From JBGLNL01 sp046484125 (GTDB lineage: Bacteria; Chloroflexota; Dehalococcoidia; SZUA-161; SpSt-899), in contig JAWOBX010000071.1 in assembly GCA_046484125.1 (NCBI GenBank), positions 1 through 38,011 of the forward strand: a stretch of 38,011 nt of DNA. The letters run 5' to 3'. Positions 24,187 to 31,950 of the stretch are shown here, one piece after another. A program made the position numbers and the translations under genes. The notes beneath the pieces were generated by a model that worked only from the letters and a program-made list of their open reading frames with translations, was not told the DNA's origin and did not search any database. How positions within the stretch are numbered: position 1 is the first letter of the stretch; each line of letters opens with the position of its first letter.

Positions 24187-26340
24187 TCAATTGATCATAT
24201 TTGATGACAAGTCGACCGGCAACGACACGAAAAACTTGCTGCCTTTACCAAATTCGGATTGAACGTGGACCTCACCATAATGACGTTCGATTATTCGCCG
24301 GACTATAGCCAGCCCCAGCCCTTCCCCGATGCTGGTGTCCGGCTCCAGCTGATGAAATATGTCGAATATCTTTCCCTGGTGATTTGCCGATATCCCAATC
24401 CCGTTATCCTCTATACAGTATATTACTTCGCCGTCCGTTCGCCTACCTGAAATCTGTATCCTTCCGGGGCGAACCGGATCAAGGAATTTGATGGCGTTGT
24501 CAATGAGATTGGAGAAGACCTGGTCAAGCTGCACGCGGTCTCCCATACATGGCGGCAAGTCTTCCACAGAGATCGTGATATCCGATTCCCGAAGCCGATA
24601 GCTGCGGGGATTAACGATTGACCCAATCAAGTCGTTCATATCTATTTCTTCGATATCAAGAGGGGTGCGCCCCAGTCTTGAGAGCTGTAGCAGTCCCGCT
24701 AGGAGTGAATCCATTTTGGAGGTGCTGGCAAGTATGAATTGAAGAGCGGTATGTATATCCTCTCCTGTGGAATGGGCTATTCTATCCCTGACCTTAGGAT
24801 CAATACTGCTGCTTTGCTGTATCGATTCGCTGATCTCTTTCAGCGATTCCTCGAGCTCGCGTGAGAACCCCTGTATGTTAAGCAAAGGCGACTTAAGATC
24901 GTGTGAGGTAGCGTAGATAATCTGCTCCAGCTCGGAGGTCTTTTCCTGTAGCGCCCGCTCGGTTCGAAGCGCCTGGGCGTAGAGATTGGCGTTATCGATA
25001 GCCGCTGATGCCTGCCTCGCGACGACGGCGAGGAGTGATATGTCATCAGCCCCGTAAGGATCCCCGTTTAGCTTTGGCTCCAGGATCAATATGCCGACCA
25101 TTTTCCCGGCCTGCCGGAATGGCACCAAAAGCCCGGCCTTTAGCTCAGTCAGCATTTTAGTCTCCCTGCCGGTTATGGCGGCCAGTGTGCGATCAAACTC
25201 AATTTCATTCGCGTCCATAGGCTTATCATGCTTTTTCAACCAGTTGACTACCGCGCTGTCAGCGTCGAGATACACTTCATCCGCGCCAGCCGGCGGCGAA
25301 CCGGCCGCCAGTTTCAGCCTGTCTTTATTCTCATCGTATGTCAACAAGTAGGCTCCGGAAGTTCCCATGGCTGCCCTGGTAAGTGTGACCAGCCGATTGC
25401 AGAGCTCTTCAATATTAATAATGTCGGCACATTCCCGGCCGAAGTTCTCAAGGGTTTTCAGATAATCGTATCTTCCGCGGTAATACAATCTGTCAACAGT
25501 GCTTTGTACTCTCCTCCATACCGGCTGAATCGTGAAAGCCAGTACCAGCAATATGGCGAAGTGTATCCACATGGATACGCTATCGGGATCGAGGATTCTG
25601 GAGACGACGAAGATGATGACCACATATGGAACGGCAACCAGTCCGCTAAGCAGAATATAGGCTATTCCCTTTCGGATCACGAAGTGGATATCGAAGAGGT
25701 GGTATTTTATAATCGCGATTGTGGTCAGTATACAGAAGACGATAGTGCTGAAAATGCCCAGCGGGTAAATAGTCGGTATGGCGTCCAGGAACAGCCCTAC
25801 CACGGGTATGGCCAGCGCCAGCATGATATAAATGAGCCGGTTTCTTTCCTCGTATTTGGTTGAGTTCCGGTAGGACTTGATCAGTTGTTGAAACGCGGTA
25901 CCGGCAAATAGAAGGGAAGCTGCTATCAGGAAATATATTCCGGGGCCCATCGTGGGGGCATAACCATAGGATTCCACCTGCATTTTCTGGACGAACAAAC
26001 CGGTTAAACTCAGTCCGGCAGTACCTGCAATCGAAAAAAGGGAGAAAACGAGGATACCCCGGTTTATCCGCCGACCCGTTAGCGATGTGGCGAAATAGTA
26101 ATAACACGGGAAGATCGCAAAGCCTGTAATCAACGCTACACGCTCCCAGCTGAGGGCATGATCCACATCAGGACTGTTACGCATCGCGAACAGGCTGACT
26201 CCGAGTAGCACTGTCGCCATTAGAATGAGGGAGAATGTACGGCTCCCATGGCTGCGGCGGCCCTTCAGCAATACCACAAGCAGAAGGATTCCCGCGAATC
26301 CGCTGGCGATTAGAGGCGGCAGCAAATATGAATAGTTCAT
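24187..26340 (-). CDS. 7TM-GAF membrane sensor histidine kinase (HK5)
   Basis: A 717-residue kinase. The first ~275 residues form a multi-helix membrane sensor of the HisKA_7TM kind (for example LLLVVLLKG, GIFSTIVFCILTTIAIIKYHLFDI, then two more helices). A GAF domain follows (about 300-455, TLENFGRECADIINIEEL...ASAAIDNANLY), then HisKA with IYATSHDLKSPLLNIQGFS and HATPase with FSNLIDNAIKF, EDNGIGI, FDIFHQLEP and GEGLGLAI. The core from SELEQI onward nearly duplicates that of HK3. Its ATG overlaps the stop of the GH3-like gene by 4 nt (ATGA), which ties sensing tightly to that enzyme. Candidate ligands are membrane-soluble or extracellular; none can be named. Confidence 0.9.
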   Translation of the reverse strand: MNYSYLLPPLIASGFAGILLLVVLLKGRRSHGSRTFSLILMATVLLGVSLFAMRNSPDVDHALSWERVALITGFAIFPCYYYFATSLTGRRINRGILVFSLFSIAGTAGLSLTGLFVQKMQVESYGYAPTMGPGIYFLIAASLLFAGTAFQQLIKSYRNSTKYEERNRLIYIMLALAIPVVGLFLDAIPTIYPLGIFSTIVFCILTTIAIIKYHLFDIHFVIRKGIAYILLSGLVAVPYVVIIFVVSRILDPDSVSMWIHFAILLVLAFTIQPVWRRVQSTVDRLYYRGRYDYLKTLENFGRECADIINIEELCNRLVTLTRAAMGTSGAYLLTYDENKDRLKLAAGSPPAGADEVYLDADSAVVNWLKKHDKPMDANEIEFDRTLAAITGRETKMLTELKAGLLVPFRQAGKMVGILILEPKLNGDPYGADDISLLAVVARQASAAIDNANLYAQALRTERALQEKTSELEQIIYATSHDLKSPLLNIQGFSRELEESLKEISESIQQSSSIDPKVRDRIAHSTGEDIHTALQFILASTSKMDSLLAGLLQLSRLGRTPLDIEEIDMNDLIGSIVNPRSYRLRESDITISVEDLPPCMGDRVQLDQVFSNLIDNAIKFLDPVRPGRIQISGRRTDGEVIYCIEDNGIGISANHQGKIFDIFHQLEPDTSIGEGLGLAIVRRIIERHYGEVHVQSEFGKGSKFFVSLPVDLSSNMIN

Positions 26341-27944
26341 TGCCGGGTTGTGTCGACTTTACTTAGATGCATAACCCTTTCTATAATTTTGTCTGAGGCG
26401 TTCATGTGCGGGGGCTTCAGGTGAGCAAGGTCGGTTCCCGCTTTCTGCATCTCCTGATAGTAGCGTTGGAATGTGCCACTAGACAGAAGCGTAATCTTGA
26501 CAGGTTGCTGGCTCAGCAGGTCCCCAACATCTCTATAGTCTGGATCGATTTCGCGTAGATGTTTGTCGATCATCGATTCTATATGAGGGGGAGTGGAATC
26601 CCCTTTCAGTTCCAGGTAGAGGCTGAGGAATGTCTTGTTACTGTCGTATTCTTTACGAGCCAGCCAGTCCTCGTATTTGATTCCTGAATTCGCGATTGCC
26701 TGCCAGATTGTCTTCTCATCCAGGTCGGTAAGGCCGCCGATATTGATGGTGCAGCCTATTCTGGATTTGACCACTGCCTGGGGTAAATTTATGCCGGCCT
26801 GCGAGTCGCCCCTACTTTTAAAAGTCACCAGATCTCCCATCCGATATCTCATGAGCGGCATGCCATAGAAGCTTGTTAGAACCACTTCATAGGTCTTATC
26901 GGGTTTGACCTCATCAAATGTCACAGTTGATGGATAATAGCCGCTTTCAGCTTTTTCTCTTCGCAATTCCTCCTCGGGAATGAACTCATAAAAGGCCACA
27001 TCGGGGATAAATGTCAACCATTTCTTGTTCCACCCCTGCATAGCGATCGGGAAAGCCTCTGTAGCTCCGTATCCCTCCCACGGCACCTTTCCCCAGTAAT
27101 AGGCTATCTGATCTTTATAGATAGTGGCGTCCGTTCCGCCGGTGAATATCACCTTTGCTTTCCACAAGTCCTTCGGGTATATCGATCTTCCGGCCACTAC
27201 GCTTTGAAAAAAGGCCCTGAGCAGGCGAAGCGTTACCGGCGGATAAAGCATTCCGGGCGAGAAACGCATTCCCTGGGCCCGTTCCGCCATGCTTTCACCC
27301 ATTTTGCCCAGGACGCTGGCGATGGCGAATATTCCATCTACCCCGGTTCGCAGGGCCATTTCAAAGCCTTTCTCGATCCTCTCCTGGAACTCCATTTGCT
27401 CCGCTTTCTCCTGGGGCGGGATGAATTCTATGGAAAAACGCTTCGACAGCTGTTCAAAAAGCATGCCTGAGGTATAGGATCTGGGTGCCAGAAGAAGCAG
27501 CATGCGCATTCCGGGTTTGATATGCACCTCGCCCCGGGATCCAGCTCCCGCCAGCATCAGTCCCCCCATAACCCGTTTTATACATACTTCAGAACCCCTT
27601 TTTGTATAGGGCATCCATTTGAAGAACCCGCCTCTGCCCGCGCTATGGCACCAGAACACGGGTTTTTCCGCCAGCACGTCTTCACGCTGTTCGGATAGAT
27701 ATTGCTCGTAATCATTGTATGTGGTGAGAGGAATGCTGTTTCTGAATTCATCGAGGCTTTTTGGCTTTTTACCAGCCATTATCTCTCTGGCAAGCGGGCT
27801 GTCGCTTACCAGTTCCATTTGCTCCATCAAAAGCCTGCGCTGGATGTGCATAAAGTCGGCGACTGAGAGGTCCAGGAATCCGCAATAACGTTCCCATATT
27901 TTGCTTTCATCCTCAGTCTCAAAATATTTATCCTCTGGCAGCAT
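26337..27944 (-). CDS. GH3 family acyl-adenylate/amide-synthetase-like protein
   Basis: A 535-residue protein resembling the GH3 (auxin-responsive) branch of the ANL adenylating superfamily, whose plant members conjugate carboxylic acids such as jasmonate or auxin to amino acids through an acyl-adenylate. Recognisable blocks: NSIPLTTYNDYEQYL, a SAGRGG phosphate-loop-like segment, FTGGTDATIYK, the family hallmark WEGYGATEAF, and YRMGDLV with the conserved adenylate-site Asp. In characterised GH3s the loop is usually T-S-G-T/S; here it is S-A-G-R-G-G. Substrate unknown. It lies 18 nt after the methyltransferase gene and overlaps the kinase HK5 by 4 nt. The only visible purine-rich site (GGGGA) is about 12 nt from the ATG, rather far. 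Confidence 0.8.
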   Translation of the reverse strand: MLPEDKYFETEDESKIWERYCGFLDLSVADFMHIQRRLLMEQMELVSDSPLAREIMAGKKPKSLDEFRNSIPLTTYNDYEQYLSEQREDVLAEKPVFWCHSAGRGGFFKWMPYTKRGSEVCIKRVMGGLMLAGAGSRGEVHIKPGMRMLLLLAPRSYTSGMLFEQLSKRFSIEFIPPQEKAEQMEFQERIEKGFEMALRTGVDGIFAIASVLGKMGESMAERAQGMRFSPGMLYPPVTLRLLRAFFQSVVAGRSIYPKDLWKAKVIFTGGTDATIYKDQIAYYWGKVPWEGYGATEAFPIAMQGWNKKWLTFIPDVAFYEFIPEEELRREKAESGYYPSTVTFDEVKPDKTYEVVLTSFYGMPLMRYRMGDLVTFKSRGDSQAGINLPQAVVKSRIGCTINIGGLTDLDEKTIWQAIANSGIKYEDWLARKEYDSNKTFLSLYLELKGDSTPPHIESMIDKHLREIDPDYRDVGDLLSQQPVKITLLSSGTFQRYYQEMQKAGTDLAHLKPPHMNASDKIIERVMHLSKVDTTRQ

Positions 27945-27962
27945 TGAACGAGTATTCCCCTT

Positions 27963-28679
27963 TCATTTCTTTCCGTAGACTATATAATCCTGATATGGCC
28001 TGTCCTCGTCGATGGCGTACTCTCTGATACCTGTTTCTTCCCACATGGTCTGGAGGTCACGCATTGAATAGAACCCCCTGTCGGGCTTTACCAGCAGGGA
28101 GCCCGGAGCAAAAATGATACCACCTGCTAATGCGGAAACAACCTGCCCGAGGGCTTTCAATAGGTGACCCGATTTCAGCTTATGCCATGAGCCTTTAAGC
28201 ACCTCCCCTCCCAACTCACGCCCCCCCGAACCTGATGGATAGGTAATTACAAACTGGCCTCCTTTCTTCAGTACCCGAATAATCTCGCCGGTCGCCCTAT
28301 CGTCCCTTTCCAGAAAACCCATGACGTGTATGCAGATTACTTTATCGAAAACCGAGTCGTTAAAATCCAGCTCTTGAGCATCCATTCGCAGGAAGGTAAC
28401 ATTGTTCGTTGAACTGTTTATCCGGCGGGCCGCCCGGTGGAGGGCTGTAGTGGATGTATCCAGGGCCTTTATTTCAACCGTGCTGTTTCGGTTAATCACA
28501 GCGGTTACCTCACTGCCCGTACCCACGCCCACGCACAATACAATGTCATTATCATTGAACCGCAGCTTATCGAGGCAGGCTGTCTGGAGGCGTTTATAGG
28601 GGGTAAGCTGAACGGTGGTGAAATCGTAAAGCGGTATATAAATGTAATTGAAATACAGGTTCGCCAGTTTCTTACTCAA
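27963..28679 (-). CDS. Class I SAM-dependent methyltransferase
   Basis: A 238-residue Rossmann-fold methyltransferase. Motif I is VLCVGVGTGSEV (SAM-binding glycine loop), followed by the acidic strand end ALDTS, the MDAQELDF segment, and post-motif FDKVICIHVMGFLER. A hydrophobic patch near residue 175-195 (LGQVVSALAGGIIFAPGS) could be membrane-associated. Substrate unknown; the family includes ubiquinone/menaquinone and lipid methyltransferases. TTG start (28679), seven bases after AGGAGA. It is the first gene of the unit methyltransferase-GH3-HK5-RR5, suggesting that it and the GH3 enzyme act on a common small molecule or lipid. Confidence 0.8.
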   Translation of the reverse strand: MSKKLANLYFNYIYIPLYDFTTVQLTPYKRLQTACLDKLRFNDNDIVLCVGVGTGSEVTAVINRNSTVEIKALDTSTTALHRAARRINSSTNNVTFLRMDAQELDFNDSVFDKVICIHVMGFLERDDRATGEIIRVLKKGGQFVITYPSGSGGRELGGEVLKGSWHKLKSGHLLKALGQVVSALAGGIIFAPGSLLVKPDRGFYSMRDLQTMWEETGIREYAIDEDRPYQDYIVYGKK

Positions 28680-28848
28680 GCTCGTATCTCCTGCCCTGCT
28701 GCAGTTTTGGATCGGGCTTGCGCTCTTAACCGTAATCCGGGTAACTTTCGGGCCGGGATATTGCTACATAGCGCTCATGAGATTGTAATCAGTATACAAT
28801 AAGATCAGACCGTATTGCATTAATTAATAACACCAGCCGTTGACATAA

Positions 28849-28877
28849 TTTCTACTATGGATCGCATCTGTTGTCAA
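28849..28877 (-). promoter_or_regulatory. Candidate promoter of the methyltransferase-GH3-HK5 unit
   Basis: On the minus strand TTGACA (28872-28877), 17-nt spacer, TAGAAA (28849-28854, four of six). The leader would be about 165 nt. A second TTGACA on the plus strand (28840-28845) makes an inverted pair with it. The rest of 28680-29158 is non-coding, with a G/T-rich stretch near 28925-28960 and nothing else identified. Confidence 0.4.
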
Positions 28878-29141
28878 GTGTCGAGTTCATTTTTCGGTAT
28901 AAATGGAAGTATATTTTCCGTTACCGGGGTGGTCAGCGTTGGGTGGTGGTGGTGGGGATAAGGCTTAGTGTTTGAAGAGGTTCCCCAAATGATATCGTTC
29001 TGGTAACTGATTTTTCGGCGGGTAGTAGAAAGAACGTTGGAGTTGCGGGCAACCAGTGTTGGTGTTAAAATCGACCTTGCCAGGGGCTGTGGTAAACCTG
29101 TGATGACTTAAGAGTAACAGGGCAAATTAGTTCCACATGGC

Positions 29142-29147
29142 TATAAT
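29142..29147 (+). promoter_or_regulatory. -10 box of the RNase P RNA gene
   Basis: Perfect TATAAT 11 nt before the predicted 5' end of the RNA. No convincing -35 box at the usual distance. Confidence 0.5.
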
Positions 29148-29158
29148 AAAGGGTATTT

Positions 29159-29543
29159 GAATGACCAAGTAAACCGGGTGACCGCGCCGGTTCGCCCAGG
29201 GCGAGCCGGGGAGGAAAGTCCGAGCTCCACCGGGCAGGGTGCTGGGTAACGCCCAGGAGGGGTGACCCTCGGAAAGTGCCACAGAAACGATACCGCCCCG
29301 CGGGAAGCGATGCTTACTCCACGGGGTAAGGGTGAAATGGTGAGGTAAGAGCTCACCGCGTCCGCCGCGAGGCGGATGGCGGGTAAACCCCACCTGGAGC
29401 AAGGCCGAATAGGGGGACTGAAGGCGCCCGGCCTGTCCCCGGGTAGGCCGCTCGACCCTTCCGGCAACGGAAGGGCTAGATAGATGGTCACCATCCGCCA
29501 CAGGCGGATACAGAACTCGGCTTACAGGTTTACTTGGTCATTC
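29159..29543 (+). ncRNA. rnpB: RNase P RNA, bacterial class A
   Basis: Catalytic RNA that trims tRNA 5' leaders. Universal elements in order: GAGGAAAGTCCGAGCTCC, CCACAGAAACGATACCGCC, AAGGGTGAAATGGTGAGGTAAGAG, CAAGGCCGAATAGGGGG, AGATAGATGG and ACAGAACTCGGCTTACAGG. The two ends, GAATGACCAAGTAAACC (29159-29175) and its exact complement (29527-29543), form a 17-bp P1 helix. No U-tract follows P1. The next coding gene starts only 13 nt later. Confidence 0.95.
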
Positions 29544-29556
29544 TTACTGGAGTGAA

Positions 29557-30123
29557 ATGAAAAGCACAGCGTTAATCATCGTCGATATGCTCAAAGACAA
29601 CGTGTACACCAGCTCCCACTCGAATGTAGGCGGGTTCGCCAGGGAACTGATTCCGGGTATTAAGCGCTTGCTTGCGCACTCTCGTGAAAATGATATACCT
29701 GTAATCTTCGCCAATGACGCTTTCCTGCCCGACGATTTTCTTTTCAGAGAATCAGGAATGAAGGCCCATTGCATAATGGGGACGGAGGGGGCGAAGGTGA
29801 TAGATGAGTTCGGGCCGGAGGAAACAGATGTCATTCTGGAGAAACGCCGGTTCAGTGCTTTCCTGGGGACCGATCTGGAATCGCGCCTCAGGGAAATGGG
29901 CGTGGATACTATAGCCGTAGCCGGTATCAGCACGCCCGTATGCGTCCTGACCACGGCCATTGATGGCCTGGCACATGATTACAAGGTTATCATGGTTGAG
30001 GATTGCTGTGCCGCCCCGCGGCGGGAGGACCATGAGGCAATTGTGAAAGTGTATCGAAGCTGCCTTCGCGGACCGCTTTTCAGGATAATATCCATGGATG
30101 AATTCATCTCTGAGACGAGTTAG
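29557..30123 (+). CDS. Isochorismatase-family cysteine hydrolase
   Basis: A 188-residue alpha/beta hydrolase of the isochorismatase/nicotinamidase superfamily. The triad is visible: Asp in LIIVDMLKD (residue about 10), Lys in EKRRFSAF (about 92), Cys in AGISTPVCVLTTA (about 131) with the usual cis-peptide Thr-Pro before it. Members hydrolyse nicotinamide, isochorismate, ureas and similar amides. The substrate here cannot be fixed: the nicotinamidase metal motif D-x-H-x3-H is not seen. GGAGTG precedes the ATG. It follows rnpB by 13 nt and probably shares its promoter, and it converges on the GAPDH gene. Confidence 0.85.
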   Translation: MKSTALIIVDMLKDNVYTSSHSNVGGFARELIPGIKRLLAHSRENDIPVIFANDAFLPDDFLFRESGMKAHCIMGTEGAKVIDEFGPEETDVILEKRRFSAFLGTDLESRLREMGVDTIAVAGISTPVCVLTTAIDGLAHDYKVIMVEDCCAAPRREDHEAIVKVYRSCLRGPLFRIISMDEFISETS

Positions 30124-30156
30124 ACCGGGCATATCACCGAAAAACTCTGAGACTAT

Positions 30157-30184
30157 GAGCGCGCCCGCGTTAGCGAGGGCGCTC
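30157..30184. repeat. GC-rich hairpin after the isochorismatase-like gene
   Basis: GAGCGC (30157-30162) pairs with GCGCTC (30179-30184) and the stem extends inward imperfectly. It is followed by an A-run rather than a T-run on the plus strand, so a terminator role is uncertain. An AT-rich tract with a repeated taatataac unit lies at about 30280-30315. Confidence 0.5.
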
Positions 30185-30349
30185 TTGAAAAAAAACCTGA
30201 TGGTGTTGGCCGGGCCCTCGCCAGACGCACTGTCTGTTGCTGTATCTACTGTAACGTCCCGTAAATAACCGAACTTTAGATTATCTGGTAATATCACTAA
30301 TATAACTAATATAACTTAACTACATTTCCCGCCCCGCCGCCGCCCTGTG

Positions 30350-30400
30350 TTGTTACTCGGTGAGCGAACTCGGAATGTGAGTTGGCTCACCGAGTAACAA
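30350..30400. repeat. Long near-perfect hairpin between convergent genes
   Basis: 16-bp arms (30350-30365 and 30385-30400, TTGTTACTCGGTGAGC and its complement) continue, after one G-G mismatch, into AACTC (30367-30371) and GAGTT (30379-30383), with loop GGAATGT. It lies between the ends of two convergent genes, where a bidirectional terminator would be expected, but lacks a T-run. Confidence 0.8.
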
Positions 30401-30410
30401 ACCTCTCCAG

Positions 30411-30452
30411 TGAAGCAATGCGGTGAAAAGAGCATTGCTTCAACATTTGTTT
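30411..30452 (+). terminator. Hairpin with T-rich tail, possible terminator
   Basis: TGAAGCAATGC (30411-30421) and GCATTGCTTCA (30432-30442), a perfect 11-bp stem, followed by ACATTTGTTTT. On the plus strand this resembles an intrinsic terminator, although the tail is interrupted and it lies about 290 nt after the nearest plus-strand gene. Confidence 0.4.
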
Positions 30453-30473
30453 TAGAAGCGTTAAGGACTCACA

Positions 30474-31487
30474 CTAAAATCCCTTCTTGCCGATCAACGT
30501 GGCGAGGTCCCCCACGCGGCAGCTATAACCCCACTCATTATCGTACCATGATACCACCTTGACCATACTCGAGCCGATTACCATGGTGGTGGGAGCGTCC
30601 ACGATGGAGCTGTGAGGGTTCTGCTTGAAGTCGATGCTCACCAGCGGGTCCTCACAGAACCCCAGAATCCCCTCGAGCGGTCCCTGTGAGGCTGTCTTAA
30701 GAGCGCTGTTGACTTCCTCGGCGGTGGCCTCCCTTTCCAGGTCGGCTACGAAGTCGACGACGGAGACGGTTGTCGTCGGCACTCTGAACGCCATGCCGTG
30801 AATCCTGCCCTGCAACTCCGGGATTACCTGGGCTACAGCCTTCGCCGCTCCTGTGGTGGTCGGGATTATGTTCATGCCGGCGGTCCGGGCCCGGCGAAGA
30901 TCCGCGTGGGCAAGGTCCAGTATACGCTGGTCGTTGGTATAGGCATGAACAGTGGTCATGAGCCCTCTCACGAGGCCGAAGTTCTCGTGAAGAACCTTGA
31001 CAACCGGCGCGATACAGTTGGTAGTGCACGAGGCGTTGGAGATGACACGATGCCTGCTCGGATCGTACTTATCTTCGTTTACGCCGAGAACGATGGTGAT
31101 GTCCTCGTTTTTGGCCGGGGCGGAGATAATAACCTTTTTCGCCCCGCCGGTCAGGTGCGCGCCGGCCTTTGTTGCGTCGGTGAAAAGGCCGGTGGACTCA
31201 ATAACGATGTCGACGCCCAGGTCTTTCCAGGGTATTTTGCCGGGGTCACGTTCCGCCAGCACCTTGATGGGCTTTCCATCAAGCACGATGGAATCCTCGG
31301 TTGTCTCCACTGTGCTGGCCAGAATGCCGTAATTGGAATCATACTTGAGAAGGTGAGCGTTCGTCTTGGCGTTTGTAAGATCGTTGACCGCCACAACCTC
31401 AAGGGCATCGCTGTGATATTCCCTCATTGCCCGCAGAACCAGACGTCCTATCCGTCCGAAGCCATTGATCCCGATTTTAACCGACAT
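30474..31487 (-). CDS. gap: Glyceraldehyde-3-phosphate dehydrogenase, NAD-type (paralogue 1)
   Basis: Phosphorylating GAPDH that interconverts glyceraldehyde-3-phosphate and 1,3-bisphosphoglycerate. The 337 residues are full length. Rossmann start IGINGFGRIGRLVLR; the end of the second strand is VVAVNDLT, with the Asp that favours NAD over NADP. Catalytic Cys in SNASCTTNCIAPV, catalytic His in TVHAYTNDQ, PTTTGAAKAV, the Arg in AFRVPTTTVS and the C-terminal SWYDNEWGYSCR are intact. AGGAGGG precedes the ATG. A near-consensus promoter lies about 105 nt upstream. Probably the housekeeping, glycolytic isoform. Confidence 0.96.
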   Translation of the reverse strand: MSVKIGINGFGRIGRLVLRAMREYHSDALEVVAVNDLTNAKTNAHLLKYDSNYGILASTVETTEDSIVLDGKPIKVLAERDPGKIPWKDLGVDIVIESTGLFTDATKAGAHLTGGAKKVIISAPAKNEDITIVLGVNEDKYDPSRHRVISNASCTTNCIAPVVKVLHENFGLVRGLMTTVHAYTNDQRILDLAHADLRRARTAGMNIIPTTTGAAKAVAQVIPELQGRIHGMAFRVPTTTVSVVDFVADLEREATAEEVNSALKTASQGPLEGILGFCEDPLVSIDFKQNPHSSIVDAPTTMVIGSSMVKVVSWYDNEWGYSCRVGDLATLIGKKGF

Positions 31488-31592
31488 AAAATCCCTCCTT
31501 TATTTTAGGGCAACTCTGATAAACCCCCCAAAATCCCCCCAATCATGGGAGACTTTTAGGGTTCCCGAAGGGGAAACAGTTGTGACTGGATT

Positions 31593-31620
31593 ATCATATC
31601 AGATTACTATTTGATGTCAA
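31593..31620 (-). promoter_or_regulatory. Promoter of the gap gene
   Basis: On the minus strand TTGACA (31615-31620), 16-nt spacer, TATGAT (31593-31598). The ~100-nt leader can fold a small hairpin at about 31561-31577 (GTTCCC/GGGGAAAC). Confidence 0.6.
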
Positions 31621-31641
31621 GGAAGAGTTTGCTGGTCGATA

Positions 31642-31709
31642 GTCGGGAGTCAGTAGTCGAGGGTCGGGAGTCGATATGCAGGGGTGAATCTAGCATTCGC
31701 CCTTAAACG
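31642..31709 (-). repeat. GACTC tandem tract and GGGCGAA element, reverse copies
   Basis: A degenerate GACTC tandem run (31642-31678, read on the minus strand) and a GTTTAAGGGCGAATGC...CACCCCTG element (31680-31709). Both match families seen at 16.8 and 17.1 kb in the opposite orientation. Confidence 0.65.
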
Positions 31710-31754
31710 GAGGAGGGGGGCGGATGAGATTCCCGATCGGGGCCCGGAACCGAA

Positions 31755-31795
31755 CTCCCCCTTAATCCCCCTCTTTTCGAAAGAGGGGGTGGCAC
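31755..31795. repeat. CCCCCTTAATCCCCCTC hairpin repeat
   Basis: CCCCCTCTTTTC with GAAAGAGGGGG forms a 10- to 12-bp hairpin around 31767-31790, preceded by ACTCCCCCTTAATCC. It is another short intergenic repeat type in the same island. Confidence 0.6.
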
Positions 31796-31800
31796 GTCAG

Positions 31801-31884
31801 CGCCGGGGGCGTTCTCCTGACGGGGGCCGGGGGCACCCCCGGATACTAAAGGGTTGGCGGGTGGGCAAAGGCCGCCGGCAGGCG
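31801..31884 (-). repeat. Interspersed palindromic repeat, copy C
   Basis: On the minus strand: CGCCTGCCGGCGGCC, TTTGCCCACCC, AACCCTTTAGTATCC, a CGGGGGTGCCCCCG hairpin and GCCCCCGTCAGG. Same family as copies A and B at 16.7-16.9 kb, opposite orientation. Confidence 0.8.
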
Positions 31885-31910
31885 AAAAGTTAAGCAGACA
31901 AATGATTACC

Positions 31911-31948
31911 CCCTCACTCTAACTCTCTCCCCAAGGGGAGAGAGGGTA
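31911..31948. repeat. CTCTCCCC hairpin repeat
   Basis: CTCTCTCCCC AAGGGGAGAGAG is a perfect 10- to 11-bp hairpin next to CCCCTCACTCTAA. It sits between copies C and D of the palindromic repeat. Confidence 0.6.
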
Positions 31949-31950
31949 CA

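Noticed and set aside
25228..25863. 211-codon plus-strand frame inside the 7TM kinase gene
   Set aside because: Antisense shadow of HK5, whose domains are fully coherent on the minus strand.
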